NCBI GenBank assembly: GCA_021805805.1
Contig: JAJZEB010000016.1
Coordinates: forward strand, 1 to 43,705
DNA from: Pseudomonadota bacterium
GTDB taxonomy: Bacteria > Pseudomonadota > Gammaproteobacteria > Burkholderiales > Burkholderiaceae_C
Direction: 5' to 3'
Length of the DNA: 43,705 nt
Part shown: one piece after another, positions 28,570 to 40,296 of the stretch
How positions within the stretch are numbered: position 1 is the first letter of the stretch
How the letters are laid out: every line of letters begins with the position of its first letter
Position numbers and translations under genes: made by a program
The notes under the pieces: generated by a model
The model's database searches: none
What the model saw: the letters and a program-made list of their open reading frames with translations, nothing else
Told to the model about the DNA's origin: nothing

Positions 28570-29232
28570 ATGAATCAGGATCAACTCAAGCGCGAAGTCG
28601 CGCAAGCCGCGCTGCGCCAGATTCCCGAAGGCCAGATCATCGGCGTGGGTACCGGATCGACGGTGAATTTCTTCATCGACGCCCTCGCCGACATCCGCCA
28701 CCGCGTGCGCGCGACGGTGTCGAGCTCGGAGCGCAGCACCGAACGGCTTCGCGCCCACGGCTTCGAGGTGCTCGACCTCAACGCGGTGACGAGCGTTCCG
28801 GTGTATGTCGACGGCGCCGATGAGATCGATCCGGCCGGGGCGATGATCAAGGGCGGTGGCGGAGCGCTGACCCGCGAGAAGATCCTCGCCGAGGTCGCCG
28901 AGCGCTTCATCTGCATCGTCGACGCTTCCAAGCTGGTGCCCAGGCTCGGCCGCTTTCCGCTTCCGGTCGAAGTCGTGCCGATGGCGCGCGAGCTGGTGCG
29001 ACGCCGGCTCGTCGCGCTGGGTGGAGCGCCGCGGCTGCGCGAGGGTTTCGTCACCGACAACGGCAACCAGATTCTCGACGTGCACGGGCTGGACATCGAC
29101 GACCCGCGGGCGCTGGAAACGCGGATCAACCAGATTCCCGGAGTGGTCACGGTCGGCCTGTTCGCGCATCGCGGCGCCGATCGGGCGCTGGTCGGCACGC
29201 CGGACGGCGTCGACGAGCGCAGCTTCGGCTGA
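28570..29232 (+). CDS. rpiA: Ribose-5-phosphate isomerase A
   Basis: It interconverts ribose 5-phosphate and ribulose 5-phosphate. It has 220 residues from [48 protein letters not shown] and VADASK-like IVDASK are the family blocks; [14 protein letters not shown] follows. Upstream in-frame starts lie in the pyrD region and are not conserved. Confidence 0.97.
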   Translation: MNQDQLKREVAQAALRQIPEGQIIGVGTGSTVNFFIDALADIRHRVRATVSSSERSTERLRAHGFEVLDLNAVTSVPVYVDGADEIDPAGAMIKGGGGALTREKILAEVAERFICIVDASKLVPRLGRFPLPVEVVPMARELVRRRLVALGGAPRLREGFVTDNGNQILDVHGLDIDDPRALETRINQIPGVVTVGLFAHRGADRALVGTPDGVDERSFG

Positions 29233-29288
29233 TTGCGGGGCTGGGCACCTGCGCGCCGAGCCGGCCGCCGGGGCATTGCAGTGCCGGA

Positions 29289-29911
29289 CTAGAACTGGAA
29301 TCCGGGCGGCGCGTGCGGGTCGGGCGGCGGCTTCACGGGAACGCTCGGCAACGGCGACCGCTCGGCTGCCGGGCGCGACGCCACGGCTGCGGCAGGTGGT
29401 GCCAGCGAACGCGCCGACGTGAAGTGGTCATGCGGCGGCAGCCGGCTGTGCGCCGGATAGCCGGCCGCGCTCAGCGCGTGCTGCCAGGCCGCGGCGTCGA
29501 ATCCGGGCGTCAGCTGCAGCGCGCCGATGGCCAGCAGCGGCAGGCGCCGCACGCCGTGGCTGAGTTGTGCGAAGCGCGCGCGTGCCGCGGGGTTGTCGAC
29601 GCGCAGCTCGGTGTAGGGAATCCCGCGCTGGCGAAGCAGCTGCACGCCGTCGTCGCAGGCGGCGCACTCAGGCATGGTGTAGATGACCACCGGATAGCGC
29701 GCGACGACCGCGCGCAGCTCGGCCGGCAGCGACGGTGGCGGCGCCGGAGTGGCCTGGCTGGTCAGGCGCTGCACCTGGTGTGTTCCGGACAGCGGCGGGA
29801 TGTCGGTGAACGTCACCTGGCCGCCGGGTCCGACCACCTTGTACAGCGCCCACGCCGCGTGCAGCGGCAGCAGCGCAAGCAGTGCCGCGAGTGCAGGGCG
29901 TCGCACAGACT

Positions 29912-29915
<4 letters not shown>
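29289..29915 (-). CDS. Periplasmic glutaredoxin-like protein with DUF4124 domain
   Basis: It has 208 residues. A signal peptide (1-23, ending HAAWA) is followed by LYKVVGPGGQVTFTDIPP, the pattern of DUF4124. A glutaredoxin-like fold follows: YPVVIYTMPECAACDDGVQL with CxxC at C84 and C87, then GIPYTELRVDN and RLPLLAIG. The tail is proline-rich. The ATG at 29915 overlaps the prlC stop by four bases, so it ends the minus-strand operon. By family it should be a thiol-disulfide protein of the envelope; the substrate is unknown. Confidence 0.85.
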
Positions 29916-31954
<2,039 letters not shown>

Positions 31955-31965
31955 TTTTGTCCGCG

Positions 31966-32814
31966 TCACGCGAGCTCGCAGGCCTGCACGGTATTGGCCA
32001 GCAGCATCGCGATGGTCATCGGTCCGACGCCTCCCGGTACCGGGGTGATCCACCCGGCGACGCGCGCGGCGGAGTCGAAATCGACGTCGCCGCACAGGCG
32101 GCCGTCATCGAGCCGGTTGATGCCGACGTCGAGCACCACGGCGCCGGGCTTGATCATGTCGCCGGTGATCAGCCGCGGCCGGCCGACCGCGGCCACCAGA
32201 ACGTCGGCACCGCGGCAGGTCGCTGCCAGATCGGGCGTGCCGCTGTGCGCGATGGTCACCGTGGCGTTGGCCTCCAGCAGCATCAGCGCCAGCGGCTTGC
32301 CGACGATGTTCGAGCGCCCGACGACGACCGCGTGGCGCCCGCGCAGGTCGCGCATGCCGATGTGCTCGAGCATGCGCATGCAGCCCAGCGGCGTACACGG
32401 GCGAAAGCCCTCGCGGCCGACCATCAGCGCGCCGGCGCTCGAGACGTGGAATCCGTCGACGTCCTTGCGCGGCGAAATGGCCTCGATCACACGCTGCGCG
32501 TCGATATGGCGGGGGAGCGGCAACTGCACCAGGATGCCGTGCACGGCGGGATCCTGGTTCAACGCGTGGATGCGTGCCAGCAGTTCGCCTTCGCGCAGGT
32601 CGGCCGCATACGTCTCGTGGATCGAGCGGATTCCGGCCTGCGAACAGGCAGCGATCTTGTTGCGTACGTAGACCTGGCTGGCGGCGTTTTCGCCGACCAG
32701 AACCACGGCCAGCGCCGGCTGGCGTCCGCTTGCGGTCAGTGCTGCTGCACGGGTGGCGACTTCGGCGCGCACCTGGGCGGCCAGCGCCCGTCCGTCGATC
32801 CATTGAGCTGTCAT
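31966..32814 (-). CDS. folD: Methylene-tetrahydrofolate dehydrogenase / methenyl-THF cyclohydrolase
   Basis: This bifunctional one-carbon enzyme has 282 residues. [17 protein letters not shown] holds the catalytic lysine K53. [23 protein letters not shown] and [20 protein letters not shown] (NADP site) are standard, as is [16 protein letters not shown] near the end. It follows the response regulator by 25 bp on the minus strand. Confidence 0.97.
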   Translation of the reverse strand: MTAQWIDGRALAAQVRAEVATRAAALTASGRQPALAVVLVGENAASQVYVRNKIAACSQAGIRSIHETYAADLREGELLARIHALNQDPAVHGILVQLPLPRHIDAQRVIEAISPRKDVDGFHVSSAGALMVGREGFRPCTPLGCMRMLEHIGMRDLRGRHAVVVGRSNIVGKPLALMLLEANATVTIAHSGTPDLAATCRGADVLVAAVGRPRLITGDMIKPGAVVLDVGINRLDDGRLCGDVDFDSAARVAGWITPVPGGVGPMTIAMLLANTVQACELA

Positions 32815-32839
32815 CGGGTTGGGTCCGGGGTGCGCCCGA

Positions 32840-33454
32840 TCACTTCGGTGCGCCGAGCGCGATCTTCAACAAGTCGGCGACGGTATTGGCGCCGAGCTTC
32901 TCCATGATATTGGCGCGGTGCGCCTCGACCGTCTTGATGCTGATGTTCAGGTCATCGGCGATCTGTTTGTTCAGGCGTCCGGCAACGATGCGTTCGAGCA
33001 CCTGAGATTCGCGGCTGGTCAGTTTCGACAGCAACGCCTCGCGGCTGGCGCTCTGCACGTGTTCCTCGAGGTCGATCCGCGCCTTTTGCAGCATGCGGTC
33101 GACGAGGTCGCGCAGAAGGTTCTCGTTGAACGGCTTTTCGATGAAGTCGATCGCGCCCTTCTTCATCGTGTTGACCGCCATCGGCACGTCGCCGTGGCCG
33201 GTGATGAACGCCAGCGGCATCGCCACACCGCGCTGCAGCAGGCGGTCCTGCAGTTCGAGCCCGCTCATTCCGGGCATGCGCACATCGACGATCAGGCACG
33301 CGATTTCGCGCGGATCGAAACGGCTCAGGAAGGCTTCGGCCGAGTCGAAGCAGCGTACCCGGTAATCGTTGCCCTCGAGCAACCATTGCAGTGAATCACG
33401 CACGGCCTCGTCGTCGTCGATGACGTAGACGGTTCCTTTGCTGGCAGGTTTCAT
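32840..33454 (-). CDS. FixJ-family response regulator
   Basis: It has 204 residues from [10 protein letters not shown]; the frame is open upstream into the kinase gene, but the ATGA overlap fixes this start. The receiver domain has [12 protein letters not shown], phospho-acceptor D57 in [12 protein letters not shown] and lysine in FIEKPFNE. The LuxR-type helix-turn-helix is [15 protein letters not shown] with [16 protein letters not shown]. It is paired with the kinase upstream. Targets are unknown; the adjacent divergent aceE promoter region is a plausible one. Confidence 0.92.
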   Translation of the reverse strand: MKPASKGTVYVIDDDEAVRDSLQWLLEGNDYRVRCFDSAEAFLSRFDPREIACLIVDVRMPGMSGLELQDRLLQRGVAMPLAFITGHGDVPMAVNTMKKGAIDFIEKPFNENLLRDLVDRMLQKARIDLEEHVQSASREALLSKLTSRESQVLERIVAGRLNKQIADDLNISIKTVEAHRANIMEKLGANTVADLLKIALGAPK

Positions 33455-35961
33455 GGGCTCGTCCGTTCGTTGGATGCGGCCGCGTCGCCTTGTTCCGCTG
33501 CGTCGTCTTGAGCGGCGGGTAGCGGTTCGAAGGGCAGCGTGAATCGAAACACGCTGCCACACAATCCTTGCGTATTGTATTGATTCTCGGCCCACAGCCG
33601 ACCTTGGTGAAACTCAATGATCGAGCGGCAGATGTTCAGGCCGATTCCCAAGCCCTCGGCCTTGGTCGTGTAGAAAGCCTCGAACAGGTGCGCCATGACG
33701 TCGTCGGGCACTCCGGTGCCGTTGTCGCGCACGGCGAAGGTGATCATCTGTTCGCCCGCGTCGACGTCGAGGGTGATCGCGCGCAGCACACCCTGGCGCT
33801 GCGCCTTGTCGACCGATTCGGCGGCGTTGCGCAGCAGGTTCAGCAACACCTGCTCGATCAGGATCGGGTCGACGTGCAGCATCCGGATTCCCGGAGCGAT
33901 ATGGGTGAACAGCCGCACATTGCGGCGGCGCAGTTCGATTTCGGCAAGCTCGAGGGTGTTCTGGACGATGACCTGCACCCTGCAGGGAACGCGGTGCGGC
34001 TCGCTTTTCTTGACGAAATCGCGCACGCGGCGGATCACCGCCGCGGCGCGCTGCGCCTGCCGTGCCGTCTTCTCCAGCGCCGCCTGCAGTTCGTCCTCGG
34101 GCATGCCCTGGTTGCGCAGCCGCGCGATCATTCCCGAACAGTAGTTGTTGATCGCGGTCAGCGGCTGGTTCAGTTCGTGCGCGAGCGACGACGCCATTTC
34201 GCCCATCGCGATCAGGCGACTGGTGATCTGCGCCTTTTCTTCCTGGTTGCGCGCGACTTCCTCGGCCTGGCGCCTGGCGGTGACGTCGGTGGCGATCAGC
34301 ATCTGCACCACGCGGCCGTCGACCCACTGGATGTAGCGCTGGCGCACGTCGAACCAGCGGTCGAGAGTCGGTACCCGGATTTCGTGCACCTGAGCTTGCG
34401 GGGCGAGGAATTCGTCGGCAGGTAGTCCTGCGTAGTCGTCGATTCCGTCGGAGGCGTCCTGCCCGGAAAACGCCGGTGGCTCCTCGCCGCTGAGCAGGTG
34501 GTGGCCGTGCGCCGAGGCGCCGAACCATTGCCGGTACAGCTTGTTCGCATAGAGCTGCTCGTTGCGGTCGAGGGCGAGCACCGAAACCGCCGCATCGAGC
34601 CCTTCGAGCACCGCGACGAATCGCTCGTGCGAGGCCGCCAGTTCCTGGCGGATCCGGGTCGGCTCGGTGATGTCGGTGACCGAGGTCATCCAGCCCGTCT
34701 GGCGTTCGCGTGCGTCGATCAGCGGCGAGACATAGACGCGGGCGTCGAACTCGCTTCCGTCCTTGCGTGCGATCTTCAACGCGAACCCGGAGGCAGGCGC
34801 CAGGCCGTCGATGGTCTGCTGCAGCGCGAGCGCCATTTCGGCAGCGCGGCGCATGGGCCAGTACGGATGCGGCGGACCATGTCCGATCAGCTCCTCCTCG
34901 GCGAACCCGGTCATTTTGCAGAAGGCCACGTTGACGTAGCTGATGCGCCCCTTCATATCGATGGCCTGCATTCCGGTCGACAGCGAGTTCTCGACCGCTC
35001 GGCGGAACGCGGTTTCGCGCGTCAGGCTGTCCTGTGCGCGCAGCCGCTCGCGCATCTGCCGCCAGGTGCCCCACAGCATCCACAGCATCAGCGCCGACAG
35101 CACGATCACCGCCCAGTACAGGCCGCGCACGCCCCAGCCCGGCGCGGTGTGGTAACTGCTCACGCGCATCGCCAGTCCGGCGTCGAACGGTCGCAGACCG
35201 ACCCGGTAGCGCAGCGGCTTGCTGTCGGCGTCGCTCGACGCCGTGCTGGCCAGCACCTGGCCGTTGCGTGCCAGCAGCGCGACCGCGTAGCGCGCGCTGA
35301 GCTCCTGCGCGACGCGGCTGCGCAACATCGCATCGACCGCGAACACCGCATCGACGTTGCCGGCGCGCACGTTGTCGATGATCACCGGAGTCGACGATTC
35401 GACCGCCCAGCCGAGCCCGGGCACGCGGTACGGCAACGAGTACGCAGTGCGCTGCGTCAGCACCGCGCGCGCGGCGACGTCGCGCGCCGCGTCGGGCAGC
35501 TCGTGTCCGATCCGGACCCAGTGCAGGTCGCGGGGCATTGCCGCGCTGGCCATGGCCTGGCGCACGATGCCGTTGGCGTCGATGCGGTAGACGAGCAGCG
35601 CGCTGGAGTGCTGGTGCACGAAGCCCGCAGCCATGGCGCGAAAGCGCACATCGCGGTGCGACGCGTCTTCGAGCATGTTGGCGATCGACTGCAGCTGTTC
35701 GAGCATCAGCGCCATTTCGACGCTGTAGCGCTGCTGCGCCCACTCGCCGTCGCGCTGCAGGGTGTCGCGCTCGCGCTGCAGTTCGGTCTGTTGCGCGTAC
35801 CGCAACAGCGCGGCTGCCGCGCCCAGGAACAGCACCAGCGTGAGCAGCGGGCCGAACAGCAGCGCGCGCTCTGCGTGACGGAAGCGCCGCGAACCGGTCC
35901 CAGAACGCCTGTCGGCACGGAACGCGCGGCGCAGGGCGGCAAACGGGTTGGCAAATTTCAC
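33451..35961 (-). CDS. PAS-containing sensor histidine kinase (FixL-like)
   Basis: It has 836 residues. TM1 (about 33-54) and TM2 (about 277-300) flank a periplasmic sensor region. Two PAS segments follow (AVENSLSTGMQAIDMKGRIS with MTGFAEEELIG, and VLEGLDAAVSVLALDRNEQL). The kinase core has the phospho-histidine H595 in SLAHELNQPLTAINNYCSG, N-box LLNLLRNAAESV, VRDNGTGV and GLGIGLNICRSIIE. No heme-ligand pattern of true FixL is evident. It is the first gene of the minus operon with the regulator, folD, prlC and glutaredoxin. The ligand is unknown. Confidence 0.92.
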   Translation of the reverse strand: MKFANPFAALRRAFRADRRSGTGSRRFRHAERALLFGPLLTLVLFLGAAAALLRYAQQTELQRERDTLQRDGEWAQQRYSVEMALMLEQLQSIANMLEDASHRDVRFRAMAAGFVHQHSSALLVYRIDANGIVRQAMASAAMPRDLHWVRIGHELPDAARDVAARAVLTQRTAYSLPYRVPGLGWAVESSTPVIIDNVRAGNVDAVFAVDAMLRSRVAQELSARYAVALLARNGQVLASTASSDADSKPLRYRVGLRPFDAGLAMRVSSYHTAPGWGVRGLYWAVIVLSALMLWMLWGTWRQMRERLRAQDSLTRETAFRRAVENSLSTGMQAIDMKGRISYVNVAFCKMTGFAEEELIGHGPPHPYWPMRRAAEMALALQQTIDGLAPASGFALKIARKDGSEFDARVYVSPLIDARERQTGWMTSVTDITEPTRIRQELAASHERFVAVLEGLDAAVSVLALDRNEQLYANKLYRQWFGASAHGHHLLSGEEPPAFSGQDASDGIDDYAGLPADEFLAPQAQVHEIRVPTLDRWFDVRQRYIQWVDGRVVQMLIATDVTARRQAEEVARNQEEKAQITSRLIAMGEMASSLAHELNQPLTAINNYCSGMIARLRNQGMPEDELQAALEKTARQAQRAAAVIRRVRDFVKKSEPHRVPCRVQVIVQNTLELAEIELRRRNVRLFTHIAPGIRMLHVDPILIEQVLLNLLRNAAESVDKAQRQGVLRAITLDVDAGEQMITFAVRDNGTGVPDDVMAHLFEAFYTTKAEGLGIGLNICRSIIEFHQGRLWAENQYNTQGLCGSVFRFTLPFEPLPAAQDDAAEQGDAAASNERTSP

Positions 35962-36061
35962 AAAGACGGTCTATCCACGAGAAGGACGGCGCGCGCGCCA
36001 CGTTCGAAGCTTAACGGCTCTGTGGCGTCTGATTTTGGAGAAAACACAGGGCGTATTTCAC

Positions 36062-36067
36062 ATTATA
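36062..36067 (-). promoter_or_regulatory. Perfect -10 (TATAAT) facing the sensor kinase
   Basis: The complement of ATTATA at 36062-36067 is the consensus TATAAT, 101 bp before the kinase start. The -35 region at 17 bases (TTTTGA) is poor, so an activator may be needed. It lies only 11 bp from the aceE -35. Confidence 0.45.
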
Positions 36068-36077
36068 GAAAGCGATC

Positions 36078-36106
36078 TTGCGATTCAAAAAATTGTTTGC
36101 CACAAT
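36078..36106 (+). promoter_or_regulatory. Sigma-70 promoter candidate of aceE
   Basis: TTGCGA (36078-36083), a 17-base spacer and CACAAT (36101-36106) each match consensus at four positions. The element lies 28 bp before the aceE ATG, in an AT-rich stretch that stands out locally. Confidence 0.55.
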
Positions 36107-36133
36107 CGCGGCCAACATCCAGAGGAGACCACC

Positions 36134-38836
36134 ATGTCCGCAGTGCCCGATCTTCCCCCGAATGCCGCCGACGGCGACCCCCAGGAAACGCGCGAGTGGC
36201 TTGACGCGCTGCAGGCGTTGATCGCCACGGAAGGCCGCGAGCGCGCGCACCAGCTTCTCGAGTCGCTGCTCGACCAGGCGCGGCAGGATGGCGTGGACAT
36301 GCCCTTTTCGGCCAACACGGCTTATGTGAACACCATTCCGCCCGATCTCGAAGAGCACAACCCCGGCAATGTCGAGGTCGAGGAACGCCTGCGCGCGTAC
36401 ATGCGCTGGAACGCGATGGCCATGGTCGTGCGTGCCAACCGGCTGCACCCGGCCGATGGCGGCGACCTTGGCGGCCATATCGCTTCGTTCGCCTCGCTGG
36501 CGACGATGCTCGGCGCCGGCTTCAACCATTTCTGGCACGCGCCCAGCGAGGAACATGGTGGCGACCTGATCTATTTCCAGGGCCACAGCGCGCCCGGAAT
36601 CTACGCCCGCGCGTTCATGGAAGGGCGTTTGAGCGAAGAGCAACTGCTGAACTTCCGCCAGGAAGCCGAAGGCCACGGCCTGTCGAGCTACCCGCATCCG
36701 AAGCTGATGCCCGACTTCTGGCAGTTCTCGACCGTGTCGATGGGCCTTGGACCGATCATGGCGATCTACCAGGCGCGGTTCCTGAAATATCTGCACGCGC
36801 GCGGAATCGCCGACACTTCCAAGCGCAAGGTCTGGGTGTTCTGCGGCGACGGCGAAATGGACGAGCCCGAATCGCTGGGTGCGATCGGGCTGGCCGCGCG
36901 CGAGAAGCTCGACAACCTGGTCTTCGTCGTCAACTGCAACCTGCAGCGCCTGGACGGCCCGGTGCGCGGCAACGGCAAGATCATCCAGGAGCTCGAGGCC
37001 GAGTTCCGCGGTTCGGGCTGGAACGTGCTCAAGCTGATCTGGGGCTCGTACTGGGATCCGCTGCTGGCGCGCGACAAGGACGGCATCCTGCGCCGGGTCA
37101 TGATGGACGTTCTCGACGGCGACTACCAGGCGATGAAGGCCAACGACGGCGCTTTCGTGCGAAAGCATTTCTTCGGTCGCGACCCGCGTCTGCTGGAGAT
37201 GGTCAAGCACATGAGCGACGACGACATCTGGCGTCTGAACCGCGGAGGTCACGATCCGCAGAAGGTCTACGCCGCGTTCCACGCCGCCGCCCACCACCAG
37301 GGCCAGCCGACCGTGCTGCTGGTGAAGACCATCAAGGGCTACGGCATGGGCAGCGCGGCCGAGGCACGCAACGTCGCGCACCAGGTCAAGAAGCTCACCG
37401 ACGACGACATCCGCGAATTCCGCGACCGCTTCAACATCCCGGTGCCGGACCACGAATTGCCGAAGTTGCCGTTCTTCAAGCCGGCCGACGACACTCCGGA
37501 GATGCAGTACCTGCACGCGCGGCGCAAGGCGCTGGGCGGCTACCTGCCGCAACGCCGCGCGCGCGCCGACGAGCAGCTGCCGGTGCCGGCGCTGCACGAG
37601 CTGTTCAAGCCGGTGCTCGAGGCCACTGCCGAGGGGCGCGAGATCTCGACCACCCAGGCCTACGTGCGCTGCCTGAACCAGCTGCTGCGCGACAAGACCC
37701 TGGGCCCGCGCGTGGTGCCGATCCTGGTCGACGAGACCCGGACCTTCGGCATGGAAGGCCTGTACCGGCAGATCGGCATCTACGCCCCGGAAGGCCAGAA
37801 ATACACCCCGGTCGACCGCGGCGAGGTGATGTACTACCGCGAGGACAAGGCCGGCCAGATCCTGCAGGAAGGCATCAACGAGGCCGGCGGCATGTGTTCG
37901 TGGATCTCGGCGGCGACGTCGTATTCGCACAGCAACCGGATCACGATCCCGTTCTACATCTACTACTCGATGTTCGGTTTCCAGCGCATCGGCGATCTGG
38001 CGTGGGCCGCCGGCGACATGCTCGCACGCGGCTTCCTGCTCGGCGGCACCTCGGGGCGCACGACGCTCAACGGCGAGGGCCTGCAGCACGAGGACGGCCA
38101 CAGTCAGATCATGGCCGCGAACATTCCGAACTGCATCAGCTACGACCCGACTTTCGCCCACGAGGTCGCGGTGATCCTGCACAGCGGCCTTCAGCGCATG
38201 GTCGAGAAGCAGGAGAACGTGTTCTTCTACCTGACCCTGCTCAACGAGAACTACGCCCAGCCCGGGCTGCGCGAAGGCACCGAGCAGGAAATCCTCAAGG
38301 GCATGTACCTGTGCAAGGAAGGCCCGAAACGCACGCCACGGGTGCAGCTGCTGGGCAGCGGCTCGATCCTGCGCGAGGTGCTGGCCGCGGCCGACCTGCT
38401 CGAACAGGACTGGGGCGTTGCGGCCAACGTCTGGAGCTGCCCGAGCTTCAACGAGCTGGCGCGCGACGGCGCCGACGTCGAGCGCTGGAACCTGCTGCAC
38501 CCGGACGCCGCGCCGCGTGCCAGTTTCGTCGCGCAGCAGCTCGAACGCCACACCGGCCCGGTGATCGCCAGCACCGACTACGTGCGCATGTTCGCCGAGC
38601 AGATCCGCCCGTACCTGCCCAAGGGACGCAGCTATCGGGTGCTCGGCACCGACGGCTTCGGCCGTTCGGACACGCGTACCAGGTTGCGCCGCCATTTCGA
38701 AGTCGATCGCCATTTCGTCGTGCTGGCCGCGCTGCGCAGCCTGGCCGACGACGGCACGCTGCCGGCGGCCAAGGTCGCCGAGGCGATCGCCAAGTACGCA
38801 ATCGACGCCGAACGCATCAATCCGCTGCTGGCCTGA
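36134..38836 (+). CDS. aceE: Pyruvate dehydrogenase E1 component, homodimeric
   Basis: This ThDP enzyme decarboxylates pyruvate and acetylates the lipoyl arm of E2. The 900 residues match the homodimeric AceE family. The start is MSAVPDLPPN after AGAGGAGA at 36120. The ThDP-binding segment is FCGDGEMDEPESLGAIGLA (about 235-253) followed by VVNCNLQRLDGPVRGNGKII. TIKGYGMGSAAEARNVAHQ and LLGGTSGRTTLNGEGLQHED are conserved. It leads aceE-aceF-lpdA. Confidence 0.98.
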   Translation: MSAVPDLPPNAADGDPQETREWLDALQALIATEGRERAHQLLESLLDQARQDGVDMPFSANTAYVNTIPPDLEEHNPGNVEVEERLRAYMRWNAMAMVVRANRLHPADGGDLGGHIASFASLATMLGAGFNHFWHAPSEEHGGDLIYFQGHSAPGIYARAFMEGRLSEEQLLNFRQEAEGHGLSSYPHPKLMPDFWQFSTVSMGLGPIMAIYQARFLKYLHARGIADTSKRKVWVFCGDGEMDEPESLGAIGLAAREKLDNLVFVVNCNLQRLDGPVRGNGKIIQELEAEFRGSGWNVLKLIWGSYWDPLLARDKDGILRRVMMDVLDGDYQAMKANDGAFVRKHFFGRDPRLLEMVKHMSDDDIWRLNRGGHDPQKVYAAFHAAAHHQGQPTVLLVKTIKGYGMGSAAEARNVAHQVKKLTDDDIREFRDRFNIPVPDHELPKLPFFKPADDTPEMQYLHARRKALGGYLPQRRARADEQLPVPALHELFKPVLEATAEGREISTTQAYVRCLNQLLRDKTLGPRVVPILVDETRTFGMEGLYRQIGIYAPEGQKYTPVDRGEVMYYREDKAGQILQEGINEAGGMCSWISAATSYSHSNRITIPFYIYYSMFGFQRIGDLAWAAGDMLARGFLLGGTSGRTTLNGEGLQHEDGHSQIMAANIPNCISYDPTFAHEVAVILHSGLQRMVEKQENVFFYLTLLNENYAQPGLREGTEQEILKGMYLCKEGPKRTPRVQLLGSGSILREVLAAADLLEQDWGVAANVWSCPSFNELARDGADVERWNLLHPDAAPRASFVAQQLERHTGPVIASTDYVRMFAEQIRPYLPKGRSYRVLGTDGFGRSDTRTRLRRHFEVDRHFVVLAALRSLADDGTLPAAKVAEAIAKYAIDAERINPLLA

Positions 38837-38873
38837 GTCCGGCGCCCGATACCAGACACAGGAGACACGAATC

Positions 38874-40283
38874 ATGGCAGTCATCGACGTCAAGGTGCCG
38901 GACATCGGCGATTTCAAGGACGTGGAGGTCATCGAGCTGTTGGTCCAGCCCGGTGACCGGGTCGCGGTCGAGCAGTCGCTGCTCACGGTGGAGAGCGACA
39001 AGGCCAGCATGGAGATTCCGAGCAGCGCTGCCGGCGTGGTGCGCAGCCTGCGCGTCAAGCTCGGCGACAAGGTCAGCGAGGGCAGTGTGATCGTCGAGCT
39101 CGACGCCGACGACGCGTCGGCGCCGGCAGGCGCGCAGGCGGCCAGGGCGGTCGAGGCGAAGACGACCGCCGGCGAAACGACCGCGGCCGATGCGGCCGCA
39201 AGCCCGGCCGGCGAGCCCCGCACGGCCGACGCGCGCGCGGCGGCGCTGGCTCCGGCCGAGGTCGGGGTCGGTTTCGCCTCCGAGCCGATCCAGCACACCC
39301 CGCCGACCGGCGCGCTGCCGCCGCTGGCGCTGCCCGACAATCCGGCGCAGCTGCCGCACGCGTCGCCGAGCGTGCGCCGGCTGGCGCGCGAGTTCGGCGT
39401 GCCGCTGGCCGAGGTCAAGGGCAGCGGGCCGAAAGGGCGCATCACGGCAAGCGACGTGCAGGCCTTCGTCAAGGCTGTGATGGCCGGCACGACGACCACG
39501 CGCGCATCGGCGGGCGCTGCGCCGTCTGCCGGCAGAGGCTCGGGGCTGGATCTGCTGCCGTGGCCGAAGGTCGATTTCGCCAAGTTCGGCCCGGTGCATG
39601 TTGAGCCGCTGAGCCGGATCAAGAAGATCTCGGGCCCGAACCTGGCGCGCAACTGGGCGATGATTCCGCACGTCACCCAGTTCGACGATGCCGACATCAC
39701 CGAGCTGGAGGCGTTCCGCAAGAGCAGCAACGAGCGCCTGGGCAAGAGCGGCGTGAAGCTGACGATGCTGGCCTTCGTCATGAAGGCGTGCGCCAGCGCG
39801 CTGAAGGCGATGCCGGCGTTCAATGCCTCGCTGGATGAAAGCGGCGAGAACCTGGTGCTGAAGGACTACGTGCACATCGGCTTTGCCGCCGACACGCCTC
39901 AGGGCCTGGTCGTTCCGGTGCTGCGCGACGTGGACAGGAAGGGGCTGTCGCAGATCGCCGCCGAAATGGGCCAGCTGGCCGCGGTGGCGCGCGAGGGCAA
40001 ACTCAAGCCGTCGGACATGCAAGGTGCCAGCTTCACGATCTCCAGCCTCGGCGGCGTCGGCGGCACCGCGTTCACGCCGATCATCAACGCCCCCGAAGTC
40101 GCGATCCTCGGCCTGTCGAAATCGCAGATCAAGCCGGTGTGGGACGGCGCGGCGTTCCAGCCGCGGCTTCTGCTGCCGCTGTCGCTGTCGTACGACCACC
40201 GCGTCATCGACGGTGCGATGGCCGCGCGTTTCACGACGCTGCTCGGCGACCTGCTCGCCGACCTGCGTCGCGTGCTGCTGTGA
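38874..40283 (+). CDS. aceF: Pyruvate dehydrogenase E2 (dihydrolipoyl acetyltransferase)
   Basis: It transfers acetyl from lipoate to CoA and forms the complex core. It has 469 residues: one lipoyl domain (about 1-80, lipoyl lysine K43 in ESDKASMEIP), an alanine-rich linker, a peripheral-subunit-binding domain (ASPSVRRLAREFGVPLAEV, GPKGRITASDVQAFVKA), and the catalytic domain with SLSYDHRVIDGAMAARF near the end. Only one lipoyl domain is present, fewer than in enteric AceF; a near copy is fused to LpdA. CAGGAGACACG precedes the ATG. Confidence 0.97.
   Translation: MAVIDVKVPDIGDFKDVEVIELLVQPGDRVAVEQSLLTVESDKASMEIPSSAAGVVRSLRVKLGDKVSEGSVIVELDADDASAPAGAQAARAVEAKTTAGETTAADAAASPAGEPRTADARAAALAPAEVGVGFASEPIQHTPPTGALPPLALPDNPAQLPHASPSVRRLAREFGVPLAEVKGSGPKGRITASDVQAFVKAVMAGTTTTRASAGAAPSAGRGSGLDLLPWPKVDFAKFGPVHVEPLSRIKKISGPNLARNWAMIPHVTQFDDADITELEAFRKSSNERLGKSGVKLTMLAFVMKACASALKAMPAFNASLDESGENLVLKDYVHIGFAADTPQGLVVPVLRDVDRKGLSQIAAEMGQLAAVAREGKLKPSDMQGASFTISSLGGVGGTAFTPIINAPEVAILGLSKSQIKPVWDGAAFQPRLLLPLSLSYDHRVIDGAMAARFTTLLGDLLADLRRVLL
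38892..39110 (+). repeat. Lipoyl-domain direct repeat, copy 1 (aceF)
   Basis: These 73 codons match 40312-40530 in lpdA at 67 of 73 amino acids. The DNA is also closely similar, including long identical runs such as GACATCGGCGATTTCAAGGA. It looks like an intra-operon duplication kept alike by gene conversion or selection. Confidence 0.9.
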
Positions 40284-40296
40284 GGAGGAACGCGCA

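Noticed and set aside
36011-39823. 1270-codon minus-strand frame opposite aceE/aceF
   Set aside because: aceE and aceF have full-length family motifs on the plus strand; the antisense product shows none.
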